Source: Aurantiacibacter zhengii (lineage in GTDB: Bacteria; Pseudomonadota; Alphaproteobacteria; Sphingomonadales; Sphingomonadaceae). Taken from it: a stretch of 64,000 nucleotides of DNA. Positions 49,872 through 58,610 of the stretch are shown piece after piece (position 1 is the stretch's first letter; each line of letters starts with the position of its first letter). The notes below the pieces were generated by a model. That model searched no databases. It had not been told where the DNA came from and was given only the letters and a program-made list of their open reading frames with translations. The stretch is from positions 115,143-179,142 of the forward strand of contig NZ_QXFL01000007.1 of the NCBI RefSeq assembly GCF_003584125.1, in the 5' to 3' direction. A program made the translations under genes and the position numbers.

Positions 49872-50534
49872 ATGTTAGAAAACGAAACATCGGATTGCGG
49901 TTGCACAGGCGATACGCAAAGAGCAGATACAGACCCGGCCTATCGCCGCGCCCTTTGGATCGTCGTATTGCTCAATCTGGGCTTTGGCGTTTTCGAGGCC
50001 TTCGGCGGGTTTCTGGCGGACAGCCAAGCGCTCAAGGCCGACGCTCTCGACTTCATCGGCGATGGATCGATCACGCTCATCGGCATCCTTGCTCTTGCGT
50101 GGACTGCCCGCACGCGCGCCCGGGTCGCGCTGGCACAGGGCCTGTTTCTGGGCGTACTAGGCCTCGGAGTGATCGGTCTGGCGGTCTGGCGATCGCTTAA
50201 CGCGGTCGCGCCGGAAGCCGGTTTGATGGGCGGTATCGCGGCTGCAGCACTGGTGGTGAACATCGCGGCGGCGCTCGTGCTGATGCGGTTTCGCGAAGGC
50301 GACGCACACATGTCCGCAATCTGGCTGTTCAGCCGCAATGACGCGATCGCCAATGTCGGAGTGATCATCGCTGCAGTGCTGGTCGCCTGGACCGAGCAGG
50401 CCTGGCCGGATCTTTTGGTCGCGGCGATCATCGCTCTGATCTTCCTGCATTCGGCTTACCTCATCGTCCGGCGCGCAACCGAGGAACTTCGCGCGCAACA
50501 TGCTTCAGCTCTCGAAAGGGTCGTCTCCAAATGA
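49872..50534 (+). CDS. CDF-family cation transporter next to MerR
   Basis: Encodes 220 residues; the ATG at 49872 lies downstream of the MerR-type dyad, so an earlier in-frame start would overlap the promoter. The N-terminus has a Cys pair (SDCGCTGD). Six membrane segments are seen. The TM2 site is ALDFIGDGS (DxxxD), and the TM5 site LFSRNDAIAN lacks the His of Zn-type CDFs, like the CDF gene at 42224. Its stop overlaps the FTR1 start by four bases. Confidence 0.85.
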   Translation: MLENETSDCGCTGDTQRADTDPAYRRALWIVVLLNLGFGVFEAFGGFLADSQALKADALDFIGDGSITLIGILALAWTARTRARVALAQGLFLGVLGLGVIGLAVWRSLNAVAPEAGLMGGIAAAALVVNIAAALVLMRFREGDAHMSAIWLFSRNDAIANVGVIIAAVLVAWTEQAWPDLLVAAIIALIFLHSAYLIVRRATEELRAQHASALERVVSK

Positions 50535-52471
50535 CTCTACGCGCCTTTGTCGGCCAGCTAATCGCTCTTATGGCGATGGCAGTCGCAATGCCGGCCTCCG
50601 CAGACACGCGCGACGAAGTCCAAACGAGTTGGCGCCTTCTCGACTACATCGCGGTGGATTACTTAGAAGCGGTCGAAGACGGTAAAGTCACCAACGAGCT
50701 GGAATATGCCGAAATGCAGGAATTTTCTGCTTCGATAGTCGAACGCATGGCGGCCCTACCCGCAAATGCGCAACGTGCACAGCTGGTTGCGGATGCAGAG
50801 GCGCTTGCCGAGGCAATCTCGGCGAAAGTGGAGCCTGCTGTCGTCGCACGAGACGCGCGCAGGTTGGCAAGCGAGCTGATCGCGGCCTTTCCCGTTCCGC
50901 TGGCCCCGGACGCGGTACCCGACCTTGCGCGAGGCGCCGCGCTGTACGTCCAGAGCTGCGCAAGCTGTCATGGGGTAAGCGGAGACGGCGCCGGCCCCGC
51001 CGCAGAGGGACTCGATCCCCCGCCAATCGCTTTTGACGACGTCGCCCGAGCCCGCGAGCGGAGCGCTTTCGCGCTCTATCAGGTCATTGGACAAGGTCTC
51101 GAGGGAACCGCCATGCCGGGCTTTTCCGATCTCCCGGCGGAAGATCGTTGGAGCCTTGCTTATTATTCTGGGTCGATTGCATTTCCGGAGGTAGAGCGGG
51201 GAAGGCGTATCTGGAATGACGAACCGGCGATCCGGGCACGCATTCCCGATCTCGCTGCTCTATCCGGTCTCACACCGGCAGCCCTCGGCGAGGCGATCGG
51301 AACCGAGCGGGCCGATGCCGTCATGGCCTATTTGAGGGCTCATCCTGAAGCCGTGGCGAGCGATACGACCGGCTCACTCGCTCTGGCGCGCGAACGATTG
51401 CAGCAAAGTCTTGCCGCTTACGAAGCGGGTAATAAAACCGAGGCGCGCGAACTTGCACTCTCGGCCTATCTCGATGGCTTCGAACCGCTGGAGGCCGTTT
51501 TAAGCACGCGCGATGCCGATCTCCTCGCATCTGTCGAAATCGGCATGGCCGAGCTTCGAGCGGCAATCAGCCGCGGTGACCCGGTGGCCGCCGTCGCCGA
51601 GAAGGTGAATGCGCTCGACGTTCTTTTCTACCGGGCCGAGACGGTGCTCGCCCCGGCCAATGCCAGCGAAGCGTCGGCATTTTTGGGAGCCTTTGCGATC
51701 CTGTTGCGCGAAGGGCTAGAGGCATTGCTGATCGTGATCGCGATGATCGCGTTCCTGCGCAAGGCCGAGAGAACGGAAGTTCTGCCCTTCGTCCATGGCG
51801 GATGGCTCTCCGCTCTTGGGGCCGGAGCCCTGACATGGGTGGCAGCGACCTACCTGATCGGAGTGAGTGGTGCGGGCCGCGAGCTGGTGGAGGGGTTCGG
51901 ATCGCTTTTTGCCGTTCTCGTCCTGCTGTCGGTCGGCATATGGATGCACGGCAAGTCGCAGGCCGGCGAATGGCAACGCTATATCCGGAAAACCATGCAG
52001 CACGCTCTCTCGCGCAGGTCCGCATGGTTTCTGTTCGGGCTGGCCTTCCTCGTGGTTTACCGGGAGGTCTTCGAGACGATCCTGTTCTTCGCAGCGCTCT
52101 GGAGTCAGGGCCATACCGACGCGATTCTTGCTGGCGCTGCCGCCGCAATCGTCTTGCTAGCGCTGATTGCGTGGGCGATGCTGCGCTACAGTCGCCGACT
52201 GCCAATTGGAACATTCTTCGCGTATAGTTCGGTTCTGATCGGCATTCTTGCCGTCGTCCTGGCCGGGAAGGGTATTTCGGGGCTCCAGGAAGCCGGATTG
52301 TTGGGCATCACTCCGCTTCCGAATCTGCCCCGCATACCGATTCTGGGCATCGCACCGGCACTTGAGCCAGTGGCGGCGCAAATTCTCACGCTCGCGCTCA
52401 TCGCGCTGGGTTATTGGCGCAACAGAATGAAAGGCATGCAATCCGGAACACCGCAGGCCGAAACCGGTTGA
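50531..52471 (+). CDS. FTR1-family iron permease with a fused cytochrome c domain
   Basis: Encodes 646 residues. A signal peptide (ending PASAD) is followed by a helical region, a cytochrome c domain with CASCHG (about residues 143-148) and later MPGFSDL, then an FTR1 membrane domain (from about 375) with two REGLE-type motifs: LREGLEALLIV and VVYREVFETILFF. Cytochrome-FTR1 fusions import ferric or ferrous iron with an electron-transfer step. The adjacent multicopper oxidase would supply ferroxidase activity, as in yeast Fet3-Ftr1. Confidence 0.9.
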   Translation: MTLRAFVGQLIALMAMAVAMPASADTRDEVQTSWRLLDYIAVDYLEAVEDGKVTNELEYAEMQEFSASIVERMAALPANAQRAQLVADAEALAEAISAKVEPAVVARDARRLASELIAAFPVPLAPDAVPDLARGAALYVQSCASCHGVSGDGAGPAAEGLDPPPIAFDDVARARERSAFALYQVIGQGLEGTAMPGFSDLPAEDRWSLAYYSGSIAFPEVERGRRIWNDEPAIRARIPDLAALSGLTPAALGEAIGTERADAVMAYLRAHPEAVASDTTGSLALARERLQQSLAAYEAGNKTEARELALSAYLDGFEPLEAVLSTRDADLLASVEIGMAELRAAISRGDPVAAVAEKVNALDVLFYRAETVLAPANASEASAFLGAFAILLREGLEALLIVIAMIAFLRKAERTEVLPFVHGGWLSALGAGALTWVAATYLIGVSGAGRELVEGFGSLFAVLVLLSVGIWMHGKSQAGEWQRYIRKTMQHALSRRSAWFLFGLAFLVVYREVFETILFFAALWSQGHTDAILAGAAAAIVLLALIAWAMLRYSRRLPIGTFFAYSSVLIGILAVVLAGKGISGLQEAGLLGITPLPNLPRIPILGIAPALEPVAAQILTLALIALGYWRNRMKGMQSGTPQAETG

Positions 52472-52496
52472 CGACGCTCCGGGCAAGGGAAGCATT

Positions 52497-54086
52497 ATGA
52501 TCGACAGACGTTCTATTCTTGGCGGTGCGGTGCTTGGCGCAGGTGCACTGGGAATAGCCGCGTATGCCGGGCGCGACCTGTTGACAGACCGGAATACGGC
52601 GCTTGCTTCGGTAACCGCGCGCTCGAAACTTCTCATTCCTCCTCTTTATTCAGGCGAACGAGATAGTGGCGAGCGGGTTTTCGATCTCAATCTGCGCCAC
52701 GGCGTCTCACATTTTTTTGACGGGCTCGAAACGCCGACCATCGGTATCAACCAGTCCTATCTAGGCCCCACACTTGAGATGCACGCCGGCGATACGGTGC
52801 GGATGAATGTCACGAGCGATCTGTCCGAAACGGCGACCGTCCACTGGCACGGTTTTCATCTTCCGGCGCGAGCCGATGGCGGACCGCATCAGCCGATCGA
52901 GCCAGGAGGGAGCTGGACCGCGCGTTTCGATGTCCGACAGCGCGCAGCGATGTTCTGGTATCATTCGCATGCGCACCGCCGCTCGGGGCCACAGGTCTAT
53001 CAGGGTCTGGCCGGAATGATCTACGTCCGCGACAGCGCGAGCGAGGCGCTCGACCTTCCAAACGACTATGGCATCGATGATATACCGCTGGTCGTACAGG
53101 ATCGCGCTTTCGCGCGCGATGGAAGCCTCGTTTATTCCACACGCATGCATAATATCATGATGGGAATGATGGGTGACACGATGCTGGTCAACGGCGTCGT
53201 CGAGCCCGTCTTCGAGGCAAAGTCCGATCGTTTGAGGCTGCGACTAGTCAATGGCTCGAACGCACGCTTTTACCGTTTCGGGTTCGACGATGGCCGCAGC
53301 TTCCATCAGATCGGAACCGACGGCGGTTTGCTCGCCGCGCCGCTGCCAACCGACAATGTTGTTCTCGCTCCCGGCGAACGCGCGCAGGTAATCGTCGATG
53401 TCAGCGATGGAAGGCCGGTTTCGCTGCTTGCGGACGGGCTCGAAATCATGGGCATGGGAAATAGGGGCCGGGGAATGAGAGGGCCCGGACCCACGCGCGA
53501 TTCCGACCGGCCGACGGACAATTGGATGATGGGCGAACGGGAGCGTCGCGATGGGATGATGGGCGGTATGATGGATGAAAGGCGTCGCTTTACCGTGCTG
53601 GACATCCGGCCGGCCGCGAGCCGCAGGCGGGCGATCGCTATGCCGCGCCAGCTCGCTACCTTGCCTCAGATCGATCCAGGCGACGCGGTCCGGACGCGCC
53701 GTTTCGTTCTCGATATGGGCATGGGAATGCGCATGATGCGTGGAGGCGGTTTTACCATCAACGGCAAATCGATGGACATGCAGCGTATCGACGAGACAGT
53801 GCGGGTCGATACCACCGAAATCTGGCAGGTCGAGAATGCCTCGATGATGGCGCATCCGTTCCACATCCACGATGTGCAGTTCCGTATCCTCGACCGGAAC
53901 GGCAGGGCCCCTGATGCGACGGAACAGGGGCTAAAGGACACGGTTGTCGTCTATCCGGGCGAAGCCGTGCGGCTCCTTTTGCGGTTCGAGGACTACACCG
54001 ACCCGGATTTGCCTTACATGTACCACTGCCACATCCTCGAGCACGAAGATGCCGGCATGATGGGGCAATTCACCGTCACAGCCTGA
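52497..54086 (+). CDS. multicopper oxidase (CueO-like)
   Basis: Encodes 529 residues. The N-terminus MIDRRSILGGAVLGAGALG is a twin-arginine-type leader. Copper sites are complete: VHWHGFHLP, FWYHSHAHRR, HPFHIHDVQF and MYHCHILEHEDAGM. A Met-rich insert (about residues 325-365, with MMGGMM) resembles the copper-binding region of CueO. It may oxidise Cu(I) or Fe(II) in the periplasm. It follows the FTR1 gene by 25 bases. Confidence 0.92.
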   Translation: MIDRRSILGGAVLGAGALGIAAYAGRDLLTDRNTALASVTARSKLLIPPLYSGERDSGERVFDLNLRHGVSHFFDGLETPTIGINQSYLGPTLEMHAGDTVRMNVTSDLSETATVHWHGFHLPARADGGPHQPIEPGGSWTARFDVRQRAAMFWYHSHAHRRSGPQVYQGLAGMIYVRDSASEALDLPNDYGIDDIPLVVQDRAFARDGSLVYSTRMHNIMMGMMGDTMLVNGVVEPVFEAKSDRLRLRLVNGSNARFYRFGFDDGRSFHQIGTDGGLLAAPLPTDNVVLAPGERAQVIVDVSDGRPVSLLADGLEIMGMGNRGRGMRGPGPTRDSDRPTDNWMMGERERRDGMMGGMMDERRRFTVLDIRPAASRRRAIAMPRQLATLPQIDPGDAVRTRRFVLDMGMGMRMMRGGGFTINGKSMDMQRIDETVRVDTTEIWQVENASMMAHPFHIHDVQFRILDRNGRAPDATEQGLKDTVVVYPGEAVRLLLRFEDYTDPDLPYMYHCHILEHEDAGMMGQFTVTA

Positions 54087-54153
54087 ATCAGTAGCCGAGC
54101 AGAAGACCTGCCACCGACAGCCTCCAGGCCCTCACCAATGCGAGAACCATTCC

Positions 54154-55794
54154 ATGAAAGCATCCGATCTTCTTGTCGCCGCGTTGGAAGCCGAAGGCGT
54201 CGAGTATATCTTCGCGGTTCCGGGCGAGGAAAACCTCGATCTTCTGGAGTCACTGCGGACCTCGTCGATCCGTCTGATCGTTACCCGGCACGAGCAAGGG
54301 GCAGGGTTCATGGCGGCAACCTATGGACGTCTTACCGGTAAAGCCGGCGTATGCCTTGCCACGCTGGGACCAGGGGCGACAAACCTCACGACGCCCGCAG
54401 CTTATGCCGCTCTGGGCGCTTTCCCTCTGGTCATGATAACCGGCCAAAAACCTATCAAGGTCTCGAAGCAGGCGCAGTTCCAGATCGTCGATGTCGTCTC
54501 GCTTTTCACCCCACTATGTAAGATGGCGAAGCAGATCGTGAATGGGGAGCGCATTCCTTCGCTCGTGCGCGAAGGTTTCAGAAGAGCTCAGGAAGAGCGA
54601 CCCGGTGCAGTTCTGCTGGAACTGCCTGAAGATATTGCCGAGGAAGAAACCTCCGAACCGGTCGTTGCGCCCCACCCCCGCCAATATGCGGTGGCCGGAG
54701 ATGCCGCGCTAGACGAAGCTGCCGAGCGGATTCTCGCCGCCGATCGCCCGCTGCTTTTGGTTGGTGCCGGGGCCAACCGACGTAGCGCCTGCAAGGCGCT
54801 CCGAAAGTTCGTCGACGATACCCAATTTCCGTTTTTTAATACGCAAATGGGCAAGGGAGTGCTCGATGAGGCAAGCCCCCTGTATCTGGGAACGGCGGCT
54901 CTATCGTCGGATGACTATGTTCATTGTGCCATCGATCGCGCAGACCTGATCGTCAATATCGGCCATGACGTGGTCGAGAAACCGCCCTTTTACATGGAGC
55001 CTGACGGACGCACCGTTATCCATGTGAATTACAAGGCCGCAGAGGTCGACCAGGTCTATTTTCCGCCGCTGGAAGTCATTGGCGATATTGCCGGATCTGT
55101 CGAGCGACTAGGAAACCGGCTGCGCGGCAAACACCCTAGTGACCCGGCAGCCTACGCCAATGTCCATGAGGACATCGCGGCGCACATCCGCCAAGGCAGC
55201 GACGATGGCCGCTTTCCGATGGTGCCCCAGCGCATCGTTGCAGATGTACGGGCGGTCATGGGCCGGGACGACATCGTCGCACTCGACAACGGCATCTACA
55301 AGATCTGGTTCGCCCGCAACTATATCGCGCATGAGCCGAACACGATTCTGCTCGACAACGCGCTGGCGACGATGGGAGCGGGTCTCCCCTCGGCGATGAT
55401 GGCAGCGATGCTGTCGCCCGAGCGCCGCGTGCTCGCCGTATGCGGCGATGGCGGGTTCATGATGAATTCGCAGGAGGTGGAAACCGCGGTCAGGCTCGGC
55501 CTCAACCTTGTCGTACTCATTCTCAATGATTCCGCTTACGGTATGATCCGATGGAAGCAGGAAGAACTTGGCTTTCCCGAATACGGTCTGAGCTTCGCCA
55601 ACCCCGACTTCGTTGCCTATGCGAAGAGTTATGGTGCGACGGGCCACCGGATCGAGAGCAGCGAAGCACTGGTACCGACGTTGAATGAAGCGTTCGAAAG
55701 CGGCGGCGTTCACCTCATCGACTTACCGGTGGATTATTCCGAGAACCGCAAGGTTCTGATCGATGAACTGAAGGCGATGGAGTGTCCTCAATGA
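54154..55794 (+). CDS. thiamine-diphosphate enzyme of the acetolactate synthase type
   Basis: Encodes 546 residues with all three ThDP-enzyme domains. The catalytic Glu lies in TRHEQGAGFMAATYGRLTG; the ThDP/Mg motif is GDGGFMMNSQEVETAVRLGL...LNDSAYG. Length and pattern fit a catabolic AlsS-like or related ThDP enzyme; no regulatory subunit gene is present. It overlaps the aldehyde dehydrogenase gene (ATGA), so the two are likely to act in sequence. The substrate is not defined. Confidence 0.85.
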   Translation: MKASDLLVAALEAEGVEYIFAVPGEENLDLLESLRTSSIRLIVTRHEQGAGFMAATYGRLTGKAGVCLATLGPGATNLTTPAAYAALGAFPLVMITGQKPIKVSKQAQFQIVDVVSLFTPLCKMAKQIVNGERIPSLVREGFRRAQEERPGAVLLELPEDIAEEETSEPVVAPHPRQYAVAGDAALDEAAERILAADRPLLLVGAGANRRSACKALRKFVDDTQFPFFNTQMGKGVLDEASPLYLGTAALSSDDYVHCAIDRADLIVNIGHDVVEKPPFYMEPDGRTVIHVNYKAAEVDQVYFPPLEVIGDIAGSVERLGNRLRGKHPSDPAAYANVHEDIAAHIRQGSDDGRFPMVPQRIVADVRAVMGRDDIVALDNGIYKIWFARNYIAHEPNTILLDNALATMGAGLPSAMMAAMLSPERRVLAVCGDGGFMMNSQEVETAVRLGLNLVVLILNDSAYGMIRWKQEELGFPEYGLSFANPDFVAYAKSYGATGHRIESSEALVPTLNEAFESGGVHLIDLPVDYSENRKVLIDELKAMECPQ

Positions 55795-57185
55795 CGTGGC
55801 AGGTCCTCAATCCCTACGACCAGGAATGCATTGGCAGCGTGGAGCTGGTCGACTGGCCACAAATCGATCGTTGGCTCGACGAGGCGCGCGCGCTGCACGA
55901 AGACCGGCAAGCGCGGCTCCCCGCCCATGAACGCATCGCCATCCTGCAGCGCGCCAGCGTGCTGATGCGCGAGCGCGCGGAGACGCTGGCAATGCAGATT
56001 GCGCGCGAGGGCGGCAAACCCATCATCGACGCGCGCGTGGAAACCAGTCGCGCCATTCAGAGCGTCGAACTGTGCATACACGAATTATTCGCCAGCGGCG
56101 GGCGCGAAATCCCGATGGACCTGACGCAGGCGGGGGCAGGACGCAAAGCCTATACTTTCCGTGAGCCGATCGGGCCGGTCGTGGCGATCTCCGCTTTCAA
56201 TCATCCTCTGAACCTGATCGCCCATCAGGTGGGACCGGCGGTTGCAAGCGGATGCCCCGTACTGGTGAAACCGGCCAAGGACACGCCCCTTTCCTGCAAG
56301 AGCTTCGTCGAAATCCTTTATGAAGCCGGACTCAATGAAAATTGGTGCCGTTTCGTGCCGTGCTCGGACGAGGTCGCCGAAAAAATGGTCACCGATCCAC
56401 GAACTGCGTTCTTCTCCTTCATCGGTTCGGCCAGAGTTGGCTGGATGCTCCGCTCCAAACTGGCCCCTGGCACCCGCTTGGCGCTGGAACATGGGGGCGC
56501 GGCCCCGGTCATCGTCGATGACAGCGTTGCGCACGCCAAGGTAATTCCTCCGCTCCTGAAAGGGGGCTTTTATCATTCTGGTCAGGTCTGCGTCTCGGTG
56601 CAGCGCGTGTTCGTTCCGCGCGCCGAATTGCCGGACTTCGCTGCCGAGCTCGCTGCGGGAGCAGAAGCGCTGACGGTGGGCGATCCGACCAATGCGGAAA
56701 CCCAATGCGGTCCGCTCATTCGTCCTGCCGAAGTCGACCGCGTCGAATCCTGGGTCGATGCAGCCGTTCAGGGCGGCGGCAGGCTCGCCGCAGGGGGTAA
56801 GCGCACGGGTTCCACCCTTTACCAGCCCACGGTCCTTGTCGATCCGCCCGACGACGCCGATGTATCGCGGAAGGAAGTGTTCGGCCCTGTGGTCTGCATT
56901 TACGGATACGACGACGTCGATGCTGCGATCACGCAGGCGAACGCGCTTCCCTACGCCTTCCAGGCGGCTGTGTTTACCGACCGAATGTCCTGGGCCGATT
57001 ACTGCGTCGAAGCGCTGGCCGCGTCAGCCGTAATGGTCAACGATCATACCGCATTTCGCGTCGACTGGATGCCGTTCGCAGGACGCCGTCAGTCGGGTCT
57101 CGGAACAGGCGGTATCGGTTACACGATGGCCGATATGAGCGAAGAAAAGATGGTGGTCGTGAATTCACCATCCAGCGTCCGATGA
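55791..57185 (+). CDS. NAD(P)-dependent aldehyde dehydrogenase
   Basis: Encodes 464 residues from the ATG overlapping the previous stop. Typical blocks: FREPIGPVVAISAFNHPLNL, KPAKDTPLS, LALEHGGAAPVIVDD (catalytic Glu), GGFYHSGQVCVSVQRV (catalytic Cys) and KEVFGPVVCIYGYD. It probably oxidises an aldehyde produced or released by the ThDP enzyme encoded upstream. It is followed by lspA with a four-base overlap. Confidence 0.9.
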   Translation: MTWQVLNPYDQECIGSVELVDWPQIDRWLDEARALHEDRQARLPAHERIAILQRASVLMRERAETLAMQIAREGGKPIIDARVETSRAIQSVELCIHELFASGGREIPMDLTQAGAGRKAYTFREPIGPVVAISAFNHPLNLIAHQVGPAVASGCPVLVKPAKDTPLSCKSFVEILYEAGLNENWCRFVPCSDEVAEKMVTDPRTAFFSFIGSARVGWMLRSKLAPGTRLALEHGGAAPVIVDDSVAHAKVIPPLLKGGFYHSGQVCVSVQRVFVPRAELPDFAAELAAGAEALTVGDPTNAETQCGPLIRPAEVDRVESWVDAAVQGGGRLAAGGKRTGSTLYQPTVLVDPPDDADVSRKEVFGPVVCIYGYDDVDAAITQANALPYAFQAAVFTDRMSWADYCVEALAASAVMVNDHTAFRVDWMPFAGRRQSGLGTGGIGYTMADMSEEKMVVVNSPSSVR

Positions 57186-57661
57186 CCTTGAGCGCGGCGA
57201 AACGGCTTGCGCCCGTTTTGATTCTGGCCAGCTTCGGCCTCGACCAATTGTCGAAAACCTGGGCGCATTCTTTCGTTGGTTCGGGTAACGTGATCGCAGT
57301 GTTCCCGGGCTTCAATCTAGTCGCCATCACCAATAGCGGCGTGGCATTCGGATTGGCTGGTGAAGCAGCACCGGTTATCCTTATCGCGATCGGCGTTTTG
57401 CTTTCGGGACTACTCGGGATTTGGCTGATGAGAACCAGATCGGCCATCCATGCGCTCGGCTTGAGCCTCGCGATTGGCGGAGCGCTCGGCAACGTTGCGG
57501 ACAGGCTGATGTTCGGTGCTGTCAGAGACTTCATCGATTTATACTGGGATACTCTTCATTGGCCATCATTCAATCTGGCCGACGTCGCGATCGTAGTGGG
57601 ACTGGGGCTTTTGGTCCTGGTGGGCGAAGAGCAGCCTGAAAACCGCCCCGACATGAACTGA
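57182..57661 (+). CDS. lspA: lipoprotein signal peptidase II (island-associated copy)
   Basis: Encodes 159 residues with four membrane segments. Catalytic Asp lie in GGALGNVADRLMFGAVRDFID and WPSFNLADVAIV; NSGVAFGL is also present. LspA removes the signal peptide of lipoproteins. Extra lspA copies recur in heavy-metal islands (for example PbrC in lead resistance), and a housekeeping copy is expected elsewhere in the genome. It is the last of the tightly overlapping rightward genes. Confidence 0.9.
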   Translation: MTLSAAKRLAPVLILASFGLDQLSKTWAHSFVGSGNVIAVFPGFNLVAITNSGVAFGLAGEAAPVILIAIGVLLSGLLGIWLMRTRSAIHALGLSLAIGGALGNVADRLMFGAVRDFIDLYWDTLHWPSFNLADVAIVVGLGLLVLVGEEQPENRPDMN

Positions 57662-57780
57662 GTTAAAAATAGCGTAAGGCAGGGAAGGGCCTAGGGTTCC
57701 GCATAGCGCGGGCGAGCGAAACACCAGCGCGCTCCTGATGCCGTCCGTCGCGCCAGAACGCCGCTCCGTCGCGATCTCGC

Positions 57781-57801
57781 TTGCACCTACAGTAACTGTA
57801 G
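57781..57801 (+). promoter_or_regulatory. MerR-type palindrome before the peroxiredoxin gene
   Basis: CTACAGTAACTGTAG (57787-57801) is a perfect 7-bp dyad around one base, preceded by TTGCAC (57781-57786) as a -35 box. The layout matches promoters of CueR, CadR and PbrR type regulators. It stands 54 bases before the peroxiredoxin ATG and no regulator gene is adjacent, so control would come from one of the MerR genes at 30934 or 49340 or from elsewhere. Confidence 0.55.
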
Positions 57802-57855
57802 CACCCATCTGCTGATGGAACACGCTATGTTAGCGCTCACCACAGGAGATTTTCA

Positions 57856-58491
57856 ATGACACTTCAACTTGACGACACCGCACCCGATTTCGAGGCCGAC
57901 ACAACCGATGGCACGCTCAAGTTCCATGAATGGATGAGTGACGACTGGGCGGTGCTGTTCTCGCACCCTGCGGATTTCACTCCTGTTTGCACAACGGAAC
58001 TTGGTGAGGTTGCCCGCCTGAAACCGGAATTCGACAAACGCGGCGTTAAAGTGATCGGTCTCAGCGTTGATCCACTCGAAGACCACCGATCCTGGGCAGG
58101 CGACATAGCCGAAACCCAGGGTCATGCTCTCAACTTTCCGCTGATCGCGGACCCGGATCGTGAAATCGCCGATCTCTATGGAATGATCCATCCACAGGCC
58201 GACGACACTCTTACCGTACGCTCGGTCTTCGTAATCGGATCCGATAAAAAGGTGAAACTTACGCTGACCTATCCCGCGAGCACGGGTCGAAATTTCGAAG
58301 AGATCCTGCGGGTCATCGATTCGCTGCAACTGACAGCCGACCACAGCGTGGCCACGCCTGTTAACTGGCAGCATGGCGAGGACGTCATCATCGTGCCCTC
58401 GCTCAGCGATGAAGAAGCGCGTGAGAAATTCCCCAAAGGCTGGGAGACGGTAAAACCTTATCTGCGCGTCACACCGCAACCGCAGGATTGA
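57856..58491 (+). CDS. 1-Cys type peroxiredoxin (Prx6 family)
   Basis: Encodes 211 residues. The peroxidatic Cys45 lies in HPADFTPVCTTELGEVARL, and the C-terminal dimerisation arm with NWQHGEDVIIVPSLSDEEAREKFPKGW is typical of Prx6. It reduces hydrogen peroxide and organic peroxides. GGAGA precedes the ATG. Expression may be metal-induced if the upstream dyad is active; it may also balance peroxide used by the adjacent P450. Confidence 0.92.
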   Translation: MTLQLDDTAPDFEADTTDGTLKFHEWMSDDWAVLFSHPADFTPVCTTELGEVARLKPEFDKRGVKVIGLSVDPLEDHRSWAGDIAETQGHALNFPLIADPDREIADLYGMIHPQADDTLTVRSVFVIGSDKKVKLTLTYPASTGRNFEEILRVIDSLQLTADHSVATPVNWQHGEDVIIVPSLSDEEAREKFPKGWETVKPYLRVTPQPQD

Positions 58492-58610
58492 TCGCAGCAT
58501 AAGGGGCAATGCGAGACTTATCGGCGGGAGCATAGTCAAAAGCGAGCCGGTTGGTTTCGCTGTGGCTGGCTCGGCACCGATATGCCAAATCGAAAGGACG
58601 GTATTGGTCT

